NCBI GenBank assembly: GCA_035525365.1
Contig: DATLEK010000115.1
Coordinates: 1-64,000 of the forward strand
DNA length: 64,000 nucleotides
Source of the DNA: GCA-2861595 sp035525365
GTDB taxonomy: Bacteria; Actinomycetota; Acidimicrobiia; Acidimicrobiales; GCA-2861595
Direction: 5' to 3'
The first letter of the stretch is position 1; each line of letters opens with the position of its first letter. The notes under the pieces are model-generated. The model was not told the DNA's origin. It saw nothing but the letters and a program-made list of their open reading frames with translations, and did no database searches. Below, one piece after another: positions 31,212-40,111 of this stretch. A program made the position numbers and the translations under genes.

Positions 31212-33086
31212 TCAGGAAGCCGGAAACGATACCCGCACTGCCAGTACACGGCTGTCCGAACCTTGGCCGATGGCGCTCGGGGACAACGACTGCTGGCAGG
31301 AAACGGTGAGCACGTTGGTCCCACGTGGCAGGGGTGCAGACAGCTCCTTGGCCGTGCCTCCCGCTATCGTTCCTGAAAAGAACAGGTCATGGTTCAGGCG
31401 GAATTCACAGAGGTTGGCAGGAATGAACTGAGGCCCCTCGACTCGGAGCTTCAGCGACTTGGGCATCTTGGTAGCGAAGACCATCGCCCCTTCTCGCCCC
31501 ACCCACCCGTCGTCGTGCCAGTCAGAGTTGCGCAGCGGCTCCTCGGCTAGGCGGCGCTCGACTTCCGATCTGCTCTCCCTGGAGAAGCTCGACAACGAGT
31601 ACTTCTCTAGCACCGCTCTGGACTGGCCGAGCAGAGGTTCAGGCCAGAGAAGGACAATTGTCGGATCTTCCACCAACTCCGGGTACAGCAGAGCCAGGCG
31701 TTTCTGCTCGTAGTACTGCTTCAGATGCGGCGCACGTGCCCACTGTGCCATGTTCCCCACCACTTGGCATCCACCGATGAAAAGGAGGGACAAGGCTCCC
31801 GCCGGCAAGATCCATGAACGCCATCTACTCGCGCCTTCCTCCTCATTGGCCTTTCGCATGTGGTCGGCGAGGGCGAAAAGGATTATCCACACCGCGCCGA
31901 TGATCGAAAACCGAAGATGGAACGCGTACCACTCGGCGGTGATCCAGCGCCACCCGAACTTCCCGCTGCGACCGGCAAACACCATGGTCACGATGCCGAA
32001 CGAATAGAAGATGCAGAACACCGGTAGGTACGTCTTGCGGTACATCCTCGTCTTCACGAAGAGCCAGAGAGAGAATGCGATGATCAGGGCTCCAATGATT
32101 CCCGCGCTGAGCACAACTGTCGAGCTGGTTGTTTCAATCGTGTGGGAATCGATCAGCCCTGCCCCGATACCTGCCAGATGCGAGAGCAGCAGACCCCACA
32201 ACTTGGTCAGAGGAAGCGTGAAGGCTCTTGGATTGGAGCTGTCCGGCGATGCAAGGGCTCGGAGCATAAAGAACGTGTAGACGGCAATGCAAGGAACCAG
32301 CACGGCCGCCACCATCACGAACCGGCGCTCGAGCCACGCCGTCCGCTCCAAGAGGCGGCGGAAAAAATACATGGACAGAAGGCCCAGGACGAGCCCTGCG
32401 AAGTAGGCCCCGCTCAACATGAAGTAAACCGGGATGAGCACAAGAGCGCGGGTGAGCGGTCGCCGAAGGAAGCTGGAGGCGCTGTCGCCTTCGACCAGAT
32501 CCCGCTGTACGAGCCATGCGATGGCCAGCCCGACGGCGGTGCTACACACGAACTGTGTCGACATGAGCAACATTGGCGGCGCTACGAGGCTGAAGGCGAG
32601 CAACCCAATCGGAATGAACACGATGAGCCGCACTGAGGGACGAAATTGTGAAAACACCCGGGCGGACTCAGCGTGGAGAATGGCGGCCGTCGCCGCAAAG
32701 GCGAGGATGAACATCAAGGGGTCCATCCGCATGTCGAGCCCGAAGAGCTTGGCGTTGACGAAGAGCATGAGGCGATAGCCCAGAAGGAAATGCTCGCCGG
32801 CGAAGGGCGCTTTCACGACATCCGCGAAGGTGCCCCCGGAATCAAGTGCATCGCCGATGTACGGGACATGGATGAAGCCATCGAGAATGATGACATCGAC
32901 GAAGCCCTTCTGCACATACCAGAGACAGAACGCCGCGGCAGGTACGGCCACCACGAGGTACGGCAACCAGCGCGAAAATTGGGGGCGCCACTGGTGCCCA
33001 CGACTGGACGGGAGACTTCTCGTCTCCTCCGCAGCAAGCCGGCTGGCCTCCTCTGGTTCCTTCACGACCACTCCGCTCATGGGCAA
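31212..33086 (-). CDS. Large polytopic membrane protein, probably a glycan enzyme
   Basis: A 624-residue protein with about 10-12 predicted membrane segments. The first is at about residues 43-60, followed by an extracytoplasmic loop with VIILDGFIHVPYIGDAL that resembles the acidic first loop of GT-C enzymes. The C-terminal 150 residues are soluble, with a beta-rich part (LKLRVEGPQFIPANLCEF). No named family is recognised; similar proteins occur in actinobacterial polysaccharide clusters. GC content looks lower than in the flanking core genes, fitting acquisition with the glycan locus. ATG 33080 is a second possible start. Confidence 0.6.
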   Translation of the reverse strand: MPMSGVVVKEPEEASRLAAEETRSLPSSRGHQWRPQFSRWLPYLVVAVPAAAFCLWYVQKGFVDVIILDGFIHVPYIGDALDSGGTFADVVKAPFAGEHFLLGYRLMLFVNAKLFGLDMRMDPLMFILAFAATAAILHAESARVFSQFRPSVRLIVFIPIGLLAFSLVAPPMLLMSTQFVCSTAVGLAIAWLVQRDLVEGDSASSFLRRPLTRALVLIPVYFMLSGAYFAGLVLGLLSMYFFRRLLERTAWLERRFVMVAAVLVPCIAVYTFFMLRALASPDSSNPRAFTLPLTKLWGLLLSHLAGIGAGLIDSHTIETTSSTVVLSAGIIGALIIAFSLWLFVKTRMYRKTYLPVFCIFYSFGIVTMVFAGRSGKFGWRWITAEWYAFHLRFSIIGAVWIILFALADHMRKANEEEGASRWRSWILPAGALSLLFIGGCQVVGNMAQWARAPHLKQYYEQKRLALLYPELVEDPTIVLLWPEPLLGQSRAVLEKYSLSSFSRESRSEVERRLAEEPLRNSDWHDDGWVGREGAMVFATKMPKSLKLRVEGPQFIPANLCEFRLNHDLFFSGTIAGGTAKELSAPLPRGTNVLTVSCQQSLSPSAIGQGSDSRVLAVRVSFPAS

Positions 33087-33255
33087 AGAGTATGGCGGAT
33101 TCGGTGTCGTAGCAGGGACATCTGCCAGTAGTCGACGTTTACAGTGTGTCGATGATGATGGGGTTGTCAGCTGTTCAGTTGCCCGGGTCGTAAGACTGAC
33201 CGCTCGCTACGACGGGCTGCCGACCGTCCGTGGCGGGTGCAGAGTTCGGTGCCCG

Positions 33256-34266
33256 TTATGGAATGCCGGCGGAACCGCCTGCCGCGAGCTGGCCGGTGAT
33301 CGCGAGGTAGCTGGCGGTTTCCTGTATCTGATCAGCCAGGGTCTGCATCCTGATCCCGTGACGGGCGGCGAGGGCAGACATCTGGGTTCCGTCGCCGACG
33401 TAACGATCAGGGGCGGCGGCAGGATCCCACGCTCGCTCGATAGCCATGTCGGACGGCTGAAGAGTATCCCTTACATGGCCCGCCAGCTCGCCCATCTCGA
33501 CCGCCTCACCGGCGCTGTCGAAGATGAGGTCAGTCGGCCCGTCGCTCAGAAGGCACGCCAAGGCGACCGCGACGACATCGGCAGCGGCGCAGTAGGATCT
33601 TTCGACCCGGCCACGCGCGCGGACCTCGATGGGTCCGCCGGCCAAGGCCTGAAGGACGAAGTGACCGAGCGCGTACTGCTCAGGTCTCGTCATGTAGGCA
33701 CCGCCGAGGGAGAACACCCTCGTCACGATCGAGCGGCCGCCGATGTCGGCAGCGACTCTACGAATGGCCAGTTCCTCGAGACGCTTGAGGGTGCCATAAG
33801 GATCGGTCTCGATGTTGGCCACGAATAATCCGTCAGCCTCGTATACAGCGCCTGACGAGGTAGAAAAGACCCCACGGGGGCGAAAGCGCGTGATGGCGTC
33901 GACAACCGACGAGAGAATGGCCAGGTTGGCCTGACCGTAGGCAGGCACACCCATGGCAACGACACGGTTGCGCATGACGAAAGCGAAATGCAGCAAGTGG
34001 GTCGGTGGTGGGTTGAGGTCAGCTAGGCGATGAAACCCGTGGAGTTCGGCCACGGTGCCGTCACACAGGGTCATTGTCCTGTCACGGCTGGCAAAGCCAG
34101 TGACCTGACGCCTGAAGTCTTCGGGTCCGAGGGCGCCAGCCAGAAGCTCCAACGCAGTCCTGCCGAGCCAGCCTGAGGCACCGGTCACCGCAAAACGTTC
34201 GTGTCCCGTCAGCATCTCCCGCACGAGACTGCCACTGACCTTCCGCAGGTCAGAGCTGTCCAACAT
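33256..34266 (-). CDS. SDR-type NAD(P)-dependent epimerase/reductase (sugar nucleotide)
   Basis: A 336-residue extended SDR protein. Rossmann motif is FAVTGASGWLGRTALELL (about residues 26-42), followed by HLLHFAFVMRN and GVFSTSSGAVYE. The catalytic YxxxK is YGTLK, just after NIETDP. It should reduce or epimerise a 4-keto sugar nucleotide. It is the last gene of the five-gene operon (dehydrogenase, aldolase, SDR, ThDP enzyme, SDR), 27 bases after the ThDP gene. It may be the reductase that finishes the branched sugar (the role YerF has for yersiniose), but this is inference. Confidence 0.8.
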   Translation of the reverse strand: MLDSSDLRKVSGSLVREMLTGHERFAVTGASGWLGRTALELLAGALGPEDFRRQVTGFASRDRTMTLCDGTVAELHGFHRLADLNPPPTHLLHFAFVMRNRVVAMGVPAYGQANLAILSSVVDAITRFRPRGVFSTSSGAVYEADGLFVANIETDPYGTLKRLEELAIRRVAADIGGRSIVTRVFSLGGAYMTRPEQYALGHFVLQALAGGPIEVRARGRVERSYCAAADVVAVALACLLSDGPTDLIFDSAGEAVEMGELAGHVRDTLQPSDMAIERAWDPAAAPDRYVGDGTQMSALAARHGIRMQTLADQIQETASYLAITGQLAAGGSAGIP

Positions 34267-34293
34267 GCTCCTCGACAGCTCGATTTACTCCCG

Positions 34294-36114
34294 TCACTCG
34301 GGCTTCACGAGCCGTGACTTCTCGTGCACGCCAACGCGCATCACCCGTTCGAGTTCTAAGCGGGGCACGAACGGCGAGAGGTCCTCAAGTGGAGGCGAAA
34401 CAAGGGAGCCGTCCTCCATGATGGCCACGGACAGCTTGGGCGCGAACAGCTGCTCCGGATGGGTGAACACCTCGCATATAGCCGGTCCGGAGGTGCCCAG
34501 GAAGTCCGGCATGACGGACTGGATGTTAGTAGCGCTTCTTATCTGAAAGCTCGGCATCCCGAACGCTGCGGCCACAGATGAGAAGTCCGGGCACGAGACT
34601 CCCGATCGGCGGTCTGTCCCCGAGTACTTCCCCCCGAAAAGCGACTTCTGTGTGTGCTTGATCATCAGGTAGCCGTCATTGTCGAAGACGACGATCTTGA
34701 TGGGCAGCTCGTGGTACGCGATCGTCTCCAGCTCCTGCAGGTTCATCATCATCCCGCCGTCGCAGTTGAGACACAGAACCCGGCCACGCTGCCTGGCGAA
34801 AGACGCTCCCACGGCCCCGGGTAGGCCGAAACCCATCTCTCCCAGCCCGGTGGAGGTCATGAGCCGCTGCGGGGGACGCAGCCTGAGCATCTGGTGGCCG
34901 CTCAGGAGCGCCGTTCCCATGTCGGTGACGATGACCTCGTCGTCGGCGAGGTACTGAACCAGCTCATTCATGAAGCGGTAGGAGTTCAGGTAGCCGTCCC
35001 GGTCGTCATGCTCGGGCCCGAGCCAGGGGTACCGCTCACGAAGGCTCTGGCATTCGGCCGTCCAGCTCGGGGGCACCGATGCCGGCGCGCGCTCCAGATC
35101 GGCAAGGAGCGCGCTGATGAAGTCCCCGGCATCGGCCACGACACAGACCTCCACCCTGGGGCGGTGCTTGACGGCCTCGGCGGGGTCGATGTCGACTACG
35201 GCGATACGCGCGGCACGGGCCAGCTCGCTGAGGTCGTAGCCGATCTGTGGATTGGCGAGGCGCGTACCGATGCAGACGAGAGCGTCGCAGTTCTGTAGGA
35301 CGAAGTTGGCGGCCCTCTGCCCGTAGACGCCCGCCCGGCCCATGACCTGGGGGTGGTCAGACGACACCATGTCGATCCCCGCCCATGACACAAGGGCGGG
35401 CGCGCCGGTCATCTCCAGCAGCGTGGGGATGAGGTCGGCGGCCCCGGCCAGGCGGATACCGTGCCCGAGCCAGAGCAGGGGCCTCTCGGCGGATCGGAGG
35501 AGATCGGCGACGGCTTCCACGTCTGACGGTGACAGGTCCGCGCTCGTCTCGTCCGAGCCGTGGGCCTCGCCGGTGGAGCCCTCGGCAGCCGCCGACGATT
35601 GCGCGGCCTGAACGTCCATCGGGATATCGACCCAGCATGGCCCAGGGCGCCCCTCCGCGGCGCAGCGGTAAGCGTCCTCCAGCGTAGGTACGACGGAGTC
35701 GGGATCCGTCACTCGGATAGACATCTTCGTGACCGTCTCCATCATCTTCGCGGAGTCGTAGCCCTGGACTCCCCACATGCGGAGGGGATTGTCCTCCGTC
35801 GTATACCGGGAGTTCTCGTTGCCGGAGATGATCACCCCCGGGATGGAGTCCGCCCATGCGCCGACGACGCCGGTGGTGGCGTTCGTGGACCCGCCACCCG
35901 TCGTCAGGATGGCTGCCGTTACCGTTCCGGAGGTGCGGTAATAGGTCTGCATGGCCATGACTGCGGCCTGCTCGTGGTGGACACAGACGATCTGAGTCCG
36001 GCCCAGCCGGGTGATCGAATCGAAGATGTGGGCGTTCCCGGCCCCGACGATCCCGAAGACGTGCTGTATGCCCTTGGAGGCCAGGAACTCGGCGACCAGA
36101 TCAGCGACCTTCAC
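34294..36114 (-). CDS. ThDP-dependent enzyme of the acetolactate synthase/YerE type
   Basis: A 606-residue protein with the three-domain architecture of acetolactate synthase. The N-terminal PYR domain has GIVGAGNAHIFDSITRLG and the activating Glu in CVHHEQAAVMAMQ. A central Rossmann-like domain follows (LLWLGHGIRLAGA). The C-terminal PP domain has GLGEMGFGLPGAVGASFA and the cofactor/Mg motif CDGGMMMNLQELETI with FDNDGYLMIKHTQ. GTG 36114 is chosen because it overlaps the upstream TGA (GTGA) and gives VKVADLVAEFLASKG, a typical start; an ATG at 36144 is possible. In a CDP-3,6-dideoxysugar locus the best analogy is YerE, which adds a decarboxylated 2-oxoacid unit to C-4. Plain acetolactate synthase is less likely because no IlvN regulatory subunit or ilv gene is nearby. 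Confidence 0.85.
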   Translation of the reverse strand: MKVADLVAEFLASKGIQHVFGIVGAGNAHIFDSITRLGRTQIVCVHHEQAAVMAMQTYYRTSGTVTAAILTTGGGSTNATTGVVGAWADSIPGVIISGNENSRYTTEDNPLRMWGVQGYDSAKMMETVTKMSIRVTDPDSVVPTLEDAYRCAAEGRPGPCWVDIPMDVQAAQSSAAAEGSTGEAHGSDETSADLSPSDVEAVADLLRSAERPLLWLGHGIRLAGAADLIPTLLEMTGAPALVSWAGIDMVSSDHPQVMGRAGVYGQRAANFVLQNCDALVCIGTRLANPQIGYDLSELARAARIAVVDIDPAEAVKHRPRVEVCVVADAGDFISALLADLERAPASVPPSWTAECQSLRERYPWLGPEHDDRDGYLNSYRFMNELVQYLADDEVIVTDMGTALLSGHQMLRLRPPQRLMTSTGLGEMGFGLPGAVGASFARQRGRVLCLNCDGGMMMNLQELETIAYHELPIKIVVFDNDGYLMIKHTQKSLFGGKYSGTDRRSGVSCPDFSSVAAAFGMPSFQIRSATNIQSVMPDFLGTSGPAICEVFTHPEQLFAPKLSVAIMEDGSLVSPPLEDLSPFVPRLELERVMRVGVHEKSRLVKPE

Positions 36115-37199
36115 GAGACGTCGGCCTGGCGTAGACGGTTCCACTGGATGGTCCGGGCCAGCGCCTCCTCGAGCGGAACCGTCACTTCGAGACCAAAGCG
36201 GGTCGCCTCGGCGACCGAAGGGACGAGTCTGCTCTCCGATCGGGACGAACCCGATCCGAAGTTGAGGACGATGTCGGGTTCAGGGTCCACCTGCCGGGCG
36301 ATTATCCGCGCCAGCCCTTCGAGGTCGATCCCATGAGGACTACCGATGTTCATGCAGTCACCAGCCGAGCCGGTCACGGCCACCCGAAGGAGCCAGAAGG
36401 CCAGATCGCTGCCATAGAGGTAGCTGCGAACCGTCTTCCCGCTACCGAGCACGCGGATGGGCCCCCGGGCGATCGCTTCGCGAATGAACGTGTTGATGGC
36501 CCACGGCGTATGAAGTGACTGGAATGGCCCGATGAACGCGAAGGGCCGGACCGTAAGGCAGGGCACCCTGTCCTGGCTCGCCACTGCCGCACACAACGTC
36601 TCCGAGTACCGCTTGGCTTCGGCATAGGCCGAGGTGGCCAGGTTCACCGGCGGCGCGCCGTTGTGGGTCTCCGCCAGACCCTCCGTGTCGAGCGGCTGGG
36701 GCCCGCACACCAGCCCGGAGCTCATGTTGACGACCATGCGCAGGTCGGAGGCCATCTTGGCGGCATGCAGAACCGAAGCCGTGCCCTCGGCGATGGTCTG
36801 CATGGTCTCGACCGGGCGGGACGCGTGAAAGCGGCTGTCGGGATTGGCCGCGGCGTGGAACAGGAACGTCGTATCCCTGGGGACATCCGGCGCGTGCCGT
36901 ACGTCACCCTTGACGAACCGAATGTCCTCGCGCGTACTCAGGTTCGGGTGTTCCAGCGCGAACCGGTCGACACTGCGGGAGATCAGCGTCATCGATACGC
37001 CGAACCCATGTCGGTCGTTGAGATGGGCGACGCTCTCGGCGAGCCAGGTGCCGACGAACCCGGTTCCGCCGGTGACCGTCACCGAGGCGTTGCGGAGACC
37101 GTCCAACATCGTGATGCGGGGATCGAACGTCCCCACCAGATCGTCAGCGACGATCTGGTGGGGATCAGCTGGCACGACTGGAGCGACGAGAGAGTTCAT
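36111..37199 (-). CDS. Extended SDR epimerase/dehydratase of nucleotide sugars
   Basis: A 362-residue protein from ATG 37199. It has the N-terminal DDL-containing extension seen in a subfamily of glycan SDRs (IVADDLVGTFDPRI), then the Rossmann motif VTGGTGFVGTWLAES. Also present are FLFHAAANPDSR, MSSGLVCGPQPL, the catalytic YAEAK (SAYAEAKRYSET), RPFAFIGPFQSL and RSYLYGSDLAFWLL. It probably acts on the CDP-keto sugar made by rfbFGH or on the branched product. Its start overlaps the aldolase gene by 35 bases, and its stop overlaps the ThDP enzyme start by 4. A 16-bp hairpin lies in its 5' coding region. Confidence 0.85.
   Translation of the reverse strand: MNSLVAPVVPADPHQIVADDLVGTFDPRITMLDGLRNASVTVTGGTGFVGTWLAESVAHLNDRHGFGVSMTLISRSVDRFALEHPNLSTREDIRFVKGDVRHAPDVPRDTTFLFHAAANPDSRFHASRPVETMQTIAEGTASVLHAAKMASDLRMVVNMSSGLVCGPQPLDTEGLAETHNGAPPVNLATSAYAEAKRYSETLCAAVASQDRVPCLTVRPFAFIGPFQSLHTPWAINTFIREAIARGPIRVLGSGKTVRSYLYGSDLAFWLLRVAVTGSAGDCMNIGSPHGIDLEGLARIIARQVDPEPDIVLNFGSGSSRSESRLVPSVAEATRFGLEVTVPLEEALARTIQWNRLRQADVS
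37130..37164 (-). promoter_or_regulatory. 16-bp perfect hairpin just after the aldolase stop codon
   Basis: TCCCCACCAGATCGTC (37130-37145) and its exact reverse complement (37149-37164) flank the triloop AGC. On the transcribed strand it starts at the base after the aldolase TGA (37165-37167), inside the early codons of the SDR gene. No T-run follows. It could be an RNA-processing or attenuation element that sets the ratio of the first two gene products to the last three. Confidence 0.6.
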
Positions 37200-38181
37200 C
37201 GGCAACTTCTATGATCAGATCCTCTTGACCGGCGACGATCTTCCGCTGGCCGAGCTCGAACATCACGTCCCGCGGGTCGACGCCGTACGTCGCCGCGATC
37301 CTCACGACCGGCTTGATGAAACCAGAGAAGACGCCGGCCAAGCCGCTGACGATACTCGTCGATGAGATCGTGGGGACGATGTCCATCAGCTCGTCCTCGG
37401 CGAGGTCAGCCGCGTCGTAGACGCCGTAGACATCGAGACCCGTCGAGATGCCCATCCGCTCGAGAACGGCCACGAGCACCTCGATCTGGGCGTTCCCGGA
37501 CCCGGCACCCAGCCCACGGGCGCACCCGTCGAGCATCGCCGCTCCGGCCTGGACCGCAGCCACCGAGTTGGCGATGCCCATTCCGAGGTTGTTGTGGGCA
37601 TGGAAGCCGACCGGGAGGCCCACCTCCTCGACGAGTGCACGCACACGTGCACTGACGTTCTCCGGCAGATAGTTGCCCGCGGAGTCCATGAAGACGATCG
37701 CCTCTGCGCCGTACAAGGCCATCTTGGACGCCTGCTCCACCAGCCCGGATACCGAAACCATGTGGGACATCATCAGAACGCCGTACACCTCGGCACCAGC
37801 TTCCCGGGCGAACGTGATGTGACGCTCCGTGATATCCGCCTCGCTGCAATGGGACGCTACGCGGACGACGTCGACCCCGAGCTCGAGAGCCGGCGCCAGA
37901 TCTCGCCGGATCGTGGCGAAGCCAGGTATGACGTGGATCCCCAATTTTGCCTGCCGGAGGTTCTCGCGCGCCGCGGTGAGCATGACCTCGTCCGATACCG
38001 CTGATTCCCCCAGCTGGAGGGATGACGCTCCCACGCCATTGCCGTGGCCGACCTCGACGATTCGAACCCCGGCGCGGTCGGCAGCCTGACAGTAACGGGC
38101 GATCTGCTCCGGCCGCATCTGATGGGCCACGGCGTGGTTCCCGTCGCGAAGGGTCGCATCGGATATCAGGACCGAAGACAT
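37165..38181 (-). CDS. 4-hydroxy-2-oxovalerate aldolase (DmpG/MhpE type)
   Basis: A 338-residue DRE-TIM metallolyase from ATG 38181, preceded by GAGGGGGAAG. Family residues are intact: DATLRDGNHAVAHQM at the N-terminus (catalytic Arg, Asp, His), VEVGHGNGVGASS, FMDSAGNYLPENV, metal-binding HAHNNLGMGIANSV, and GCARGLGAGSGNAQIEVL. The C-terminal communication domain is PRDVMFELGQRKIVAGQEDLI. It cleaves or forms 4-hydroxy-2-oxoacids from pyruvate and an aldehyde. Its partner, the acylating dehydrogenase, is the overlapping upstream gene. No catechol meta-cleavage gene is nearby; instead the neighbours make CDP-sugars, so a synthetic role is suspected. Confidence 0.9.
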   Translation of the reverse strand: MSSVLISDATLRDGNHAVAHQMRPEQIARYCQAADRAGVRIVEVGHGNGVGASSLQLGESAVSDEVMLTAARENLRQAKLGIHVIPGFATIRRDLAPALELGVDVVRVASHCSEADITERHITFAREAGAEVYGVLMMSHMVSVSGLVEQASKMALYGAEAIVFMDSAGNYLPENVSARVRALVEEVGLPVGFHAHNNLGMGIANSVAAVQAGAAMLDGCARGLGAGSGNAQIEVLVAVLERMGISTGLDVYGVYDAADLAEDELMDIVPTISSTSIVSGLAGVFSGFIKPVVRIAATYGVDPRDVMFELGQRKIVAGQEDLIIEVADELSRRSSRAS

Positions 38182-39110
38182 TCTTCCCCCTCGACTGGAT
38201 CGGCGGCTCGGGCCGCGTAACTCTCGGCCGCGGCGATCGCCGCACAGTTGATGATGTCGAGGTTCCCGGCGTAGGCGGGAAGATGATCGCCGCGGCCGCG
38301 GATGCGCGCCATAACCACGATCCTGCCGTTCTCGAGCGTCGGCCCGACGAGGATCTCGTATCCGGGAACATACTCCTGCACCCGCCGTACCAGGTCGACC
38401 AGGACTGCCTCCAGGGCTGGAACGTCCGGCTCGTCGACCTTGGCCAGGACGGTGGTCTGCATGTTGATGCACGGCTCCGCCGGGTTCAGGTTGAGGATCG
38501 CCTTGGCCCGAAGGGCGCCGGAAAAGTGCAGGACGGCATCCTCGGTGGTGTGGATGTACTCATCGATGTTCGCTCTGGTCGCCGGCCCGGCGCTGCGGGA
38601 GGCGATGCTCGAGATCACCTCGAGGTACTCGATGCTGGGCTGCGTCTCACCCAGGGCGTAGGCGATGGGCACCGAAGCCTGGCCGCCACAGGTCACCATG
38701 TTGACGTTGTTCGAGTCACAGACCGTCGCGATGTTCACCGCCGGGACGCAGGGTGAACCGATCGCCGCGGGTGTCAGGTCCACGGCGACGATGCCCATCT
38801 CCGCGAGGATCGGTGCGTGCGCGGCATGGTCGTTGGCCGACGTTGCGTCGAAGACGAGCTCACATCGGTCGGGATGACGTTGAAGGAACCGGATGCTGTC
38901 CTCGGATACCTCCACGCCGAGAGACCTCGCCTTCGCCATTCCCGGAGAGGCGAGATTCCGGCCCATGACGATCGTGCATTCGAGCAGGGGCGAACGCAGC
39001 ACCTTGATGAGAAGGTCGGTGCCTATGTTACCCGTGCCGATGATGCCGACTCGCAACTTCTGGGCCCGACTTGATCGGGGCTGCAACGTCGTCATGGTGC
39101 CTTGGTCCAC
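38166..39110 (-). CDS. Acylating acetaldehyde dehydrogenase (DmpF/MhpF type)
   Basis: A 314-residue NAD-dependent enzyme. Seen: Rossmann motif LRVGIIGTGNIGTDLLIKVL, LVFDATSANDHAAHAPIL, DLTPAAIGSPCVPAVN, the catalytic Cys in NMVTCGGQASVPIAYAL, and NLNPAEPCINMQTTVLA. It interconverts acetaldehyde and acetyl-CoA and is normally complexed with the aldolase, channelling acetaldehyde between the two. Here the reverse direction (acetyl-CoA to acetaldehyde) would feed the aldolase. It is the first gene of the operon, divergent from rfbF over a 207-base gap (39111-39317) that must hold both promoters, although none stands out. Confidence 0.9.
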   Translation of the reverse strand: MDQGTMTTLQPRSSRAQKLRVGIIGTGNIGTDLLIKVLRSPLLECTIVMGRNLASPGMAKARSLGVEVSEDSIRFLQRHPDRCELVFDATSANDHAAHAPILAEMGIVAVDLTPAAIGSPCVPAVNIATVCDSNNVNMVTCGGQASVPIAYALGETQPSIEYLEVISSIASRSAGPATRANIDEYIHTTEDAVLHFSGALRAKAILNLNPAEPCINMQTTVLAKVDEPDVPALEAVLVDLVRRVQEYVPGYEILVGPTLENGRIVVMARIRGRGDHLPAYAGNLDIINCAAIAAAESYAARAADPVEGEECLRS

Positions 39111-39317
39111 TCGCTCGGCTGTTCAACCGGCCCCGGAGGCCAGAGCGCAGCCTAGCATCCGGCGGGCCCGGGACCGAGGTTCCAGGACCTGTGATCCATG
39201 TGGACGACGTGGTCGGCCTGTAGAGTCCCTGCTGGTGCGCGGGCGACCGACGATCCTGATGGCGAACGGCGCTGTGCCAGCCCTCGCGGATGCAATCTTG
39301 GAAGACCGGCCCTCGCG

Positions 39318-40097
39318 GTGAAGGCGGTCATCCTGGCCGGTGGTCTCGGAACGAGGCTTCGCGAGGAGACGGAGTTCAAGCCGAAGCCGATGGTGGAGGT
39401 CGGTGGCCGGCCGGTCCTGTGGCACGTGATGAAGATATTCGCCCACCACGGCATCACCGATTTCGTCATCTGCATCGGTTACCGGGGCGACGTCATAAAG
39501 GAGTACTTCCTCAACTACGAGGCCTGGAACAACGACTTCACCATCACCCTCGGACGCTCGCACGAGATGATCTTCCACGACCAGCACCTCGAGTCGGACT
39601 GGAGGGTGACGGTGGCCGAGACCGGCGCCGAAACCGAGACGGGCGGGCGGGTGAAGATGGTCGAGCGGTACCTGGCCGACGACGAACGCTTCATGGTCAC
39701 CTACGGAGACGGGGTAGCCGACGTGGACGTGACTCGGCTGCTGCGGTTTCATGAAGAACACGGCCGTACGGCCACGATCACGGCCGTACGGCCGCTCTCT
39801 CGCTTTGGCTCCGTCGACCTCCTGACGGACGGGGTAGTGGAGCAGTTCCGCGAGAAGCCGCAGCTCGACGATTGGGTCAGCGCGGGCTTTTTCGTGTTCG
39901 AGCGTGGAATTTTCGACTACCTGTCTGTTGACACGGTGCTGGAGAAGGAGCCCCTGGAGTCGCTGGCCAAGGAGTCCGAACTCGTCGCGTACCAGCACGA
40001 CGGTTTCTGGCAGCCAATGGACACCTACCGCGAGTCCAAGTTGCTCAACGATCTCTGGTCCACCGGTTCGGCCCCGTGGAAGGTATGGCCGGACTGA
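39318..40097 (+). CDS. rfbF: Glucose-1-phosphate cytidylyltransferase
   Basis: A 259-residue nucleotidyltransferase from GTG 39318 that makes CDP-glucose from CTP and glucose 1-phosphate, the first committed step to CDP-3,6-dideoxysugars. Seen: AVILAGGLGTRLREET with EFKPKPMVEVGG, WHVMKIFAHHGITDFVIC, YRGDVIKEYFLNYE, YGDGVADVD (metal Asp) and the family-specific DGFWQPMDTYRE. Length is the same as characterised RfbF/AscA/DdhA (about 257). A longer upstream frame lacks homology. It is the only plus-strand gene of the CDP-sugar set and is convergent with the rfbGH operon. Confidence 0.93.
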   Translation: MKAVILAGGLGTRLREETEFKPKPMVEVGGRPVLWHVMKIFAHHGITDFVICIGYRGDVIKEYFLNYEAWNNDFTITLGRSHEMIFHDQHLESDWRVTVAETGAETETGGRVKMVERYLADDERFMVTYGDGVADVDVTRLLRFHEEHGRTATITAVRPLSRFGSVDLLTDGVVEQFREKPQLDDWVSAGFFVFERGIFDYLSVDTVLEKEPLESLAKESELVAYQHDGFWQPMDTYRESKLLNDLWSTGSAPWKVWPD

Positions 40098-40111
40098 CAC
40101 TCACCGCCGAG

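Noticed and set aside
34294..36114. Assignment as a biosynthetic acetolactate synthase (ilvB)
   Set aside because: No ilvN or ilvC neighbour, and the gene lies in an operon with sugar-nucleotide SDRs and an aldolase pair.
37107..37109. ATG at 37109 as the SDR start, which would leave the hairpin intergenic
   Set aside because: The residues upstream of it (IVADDLVGTF) fit the N-terminal extension of this SDR subfamily, so the longer protein is preferred and the hairpin is inside the gene.
37165..39110. Aldolase and dehydrogenase as part of a catechol meta-cleavage operon
   Set aside because: No dioxygenase, hydratase or decarboxylase gene is near; all neighbours concern sugar nucleotides and glycans.
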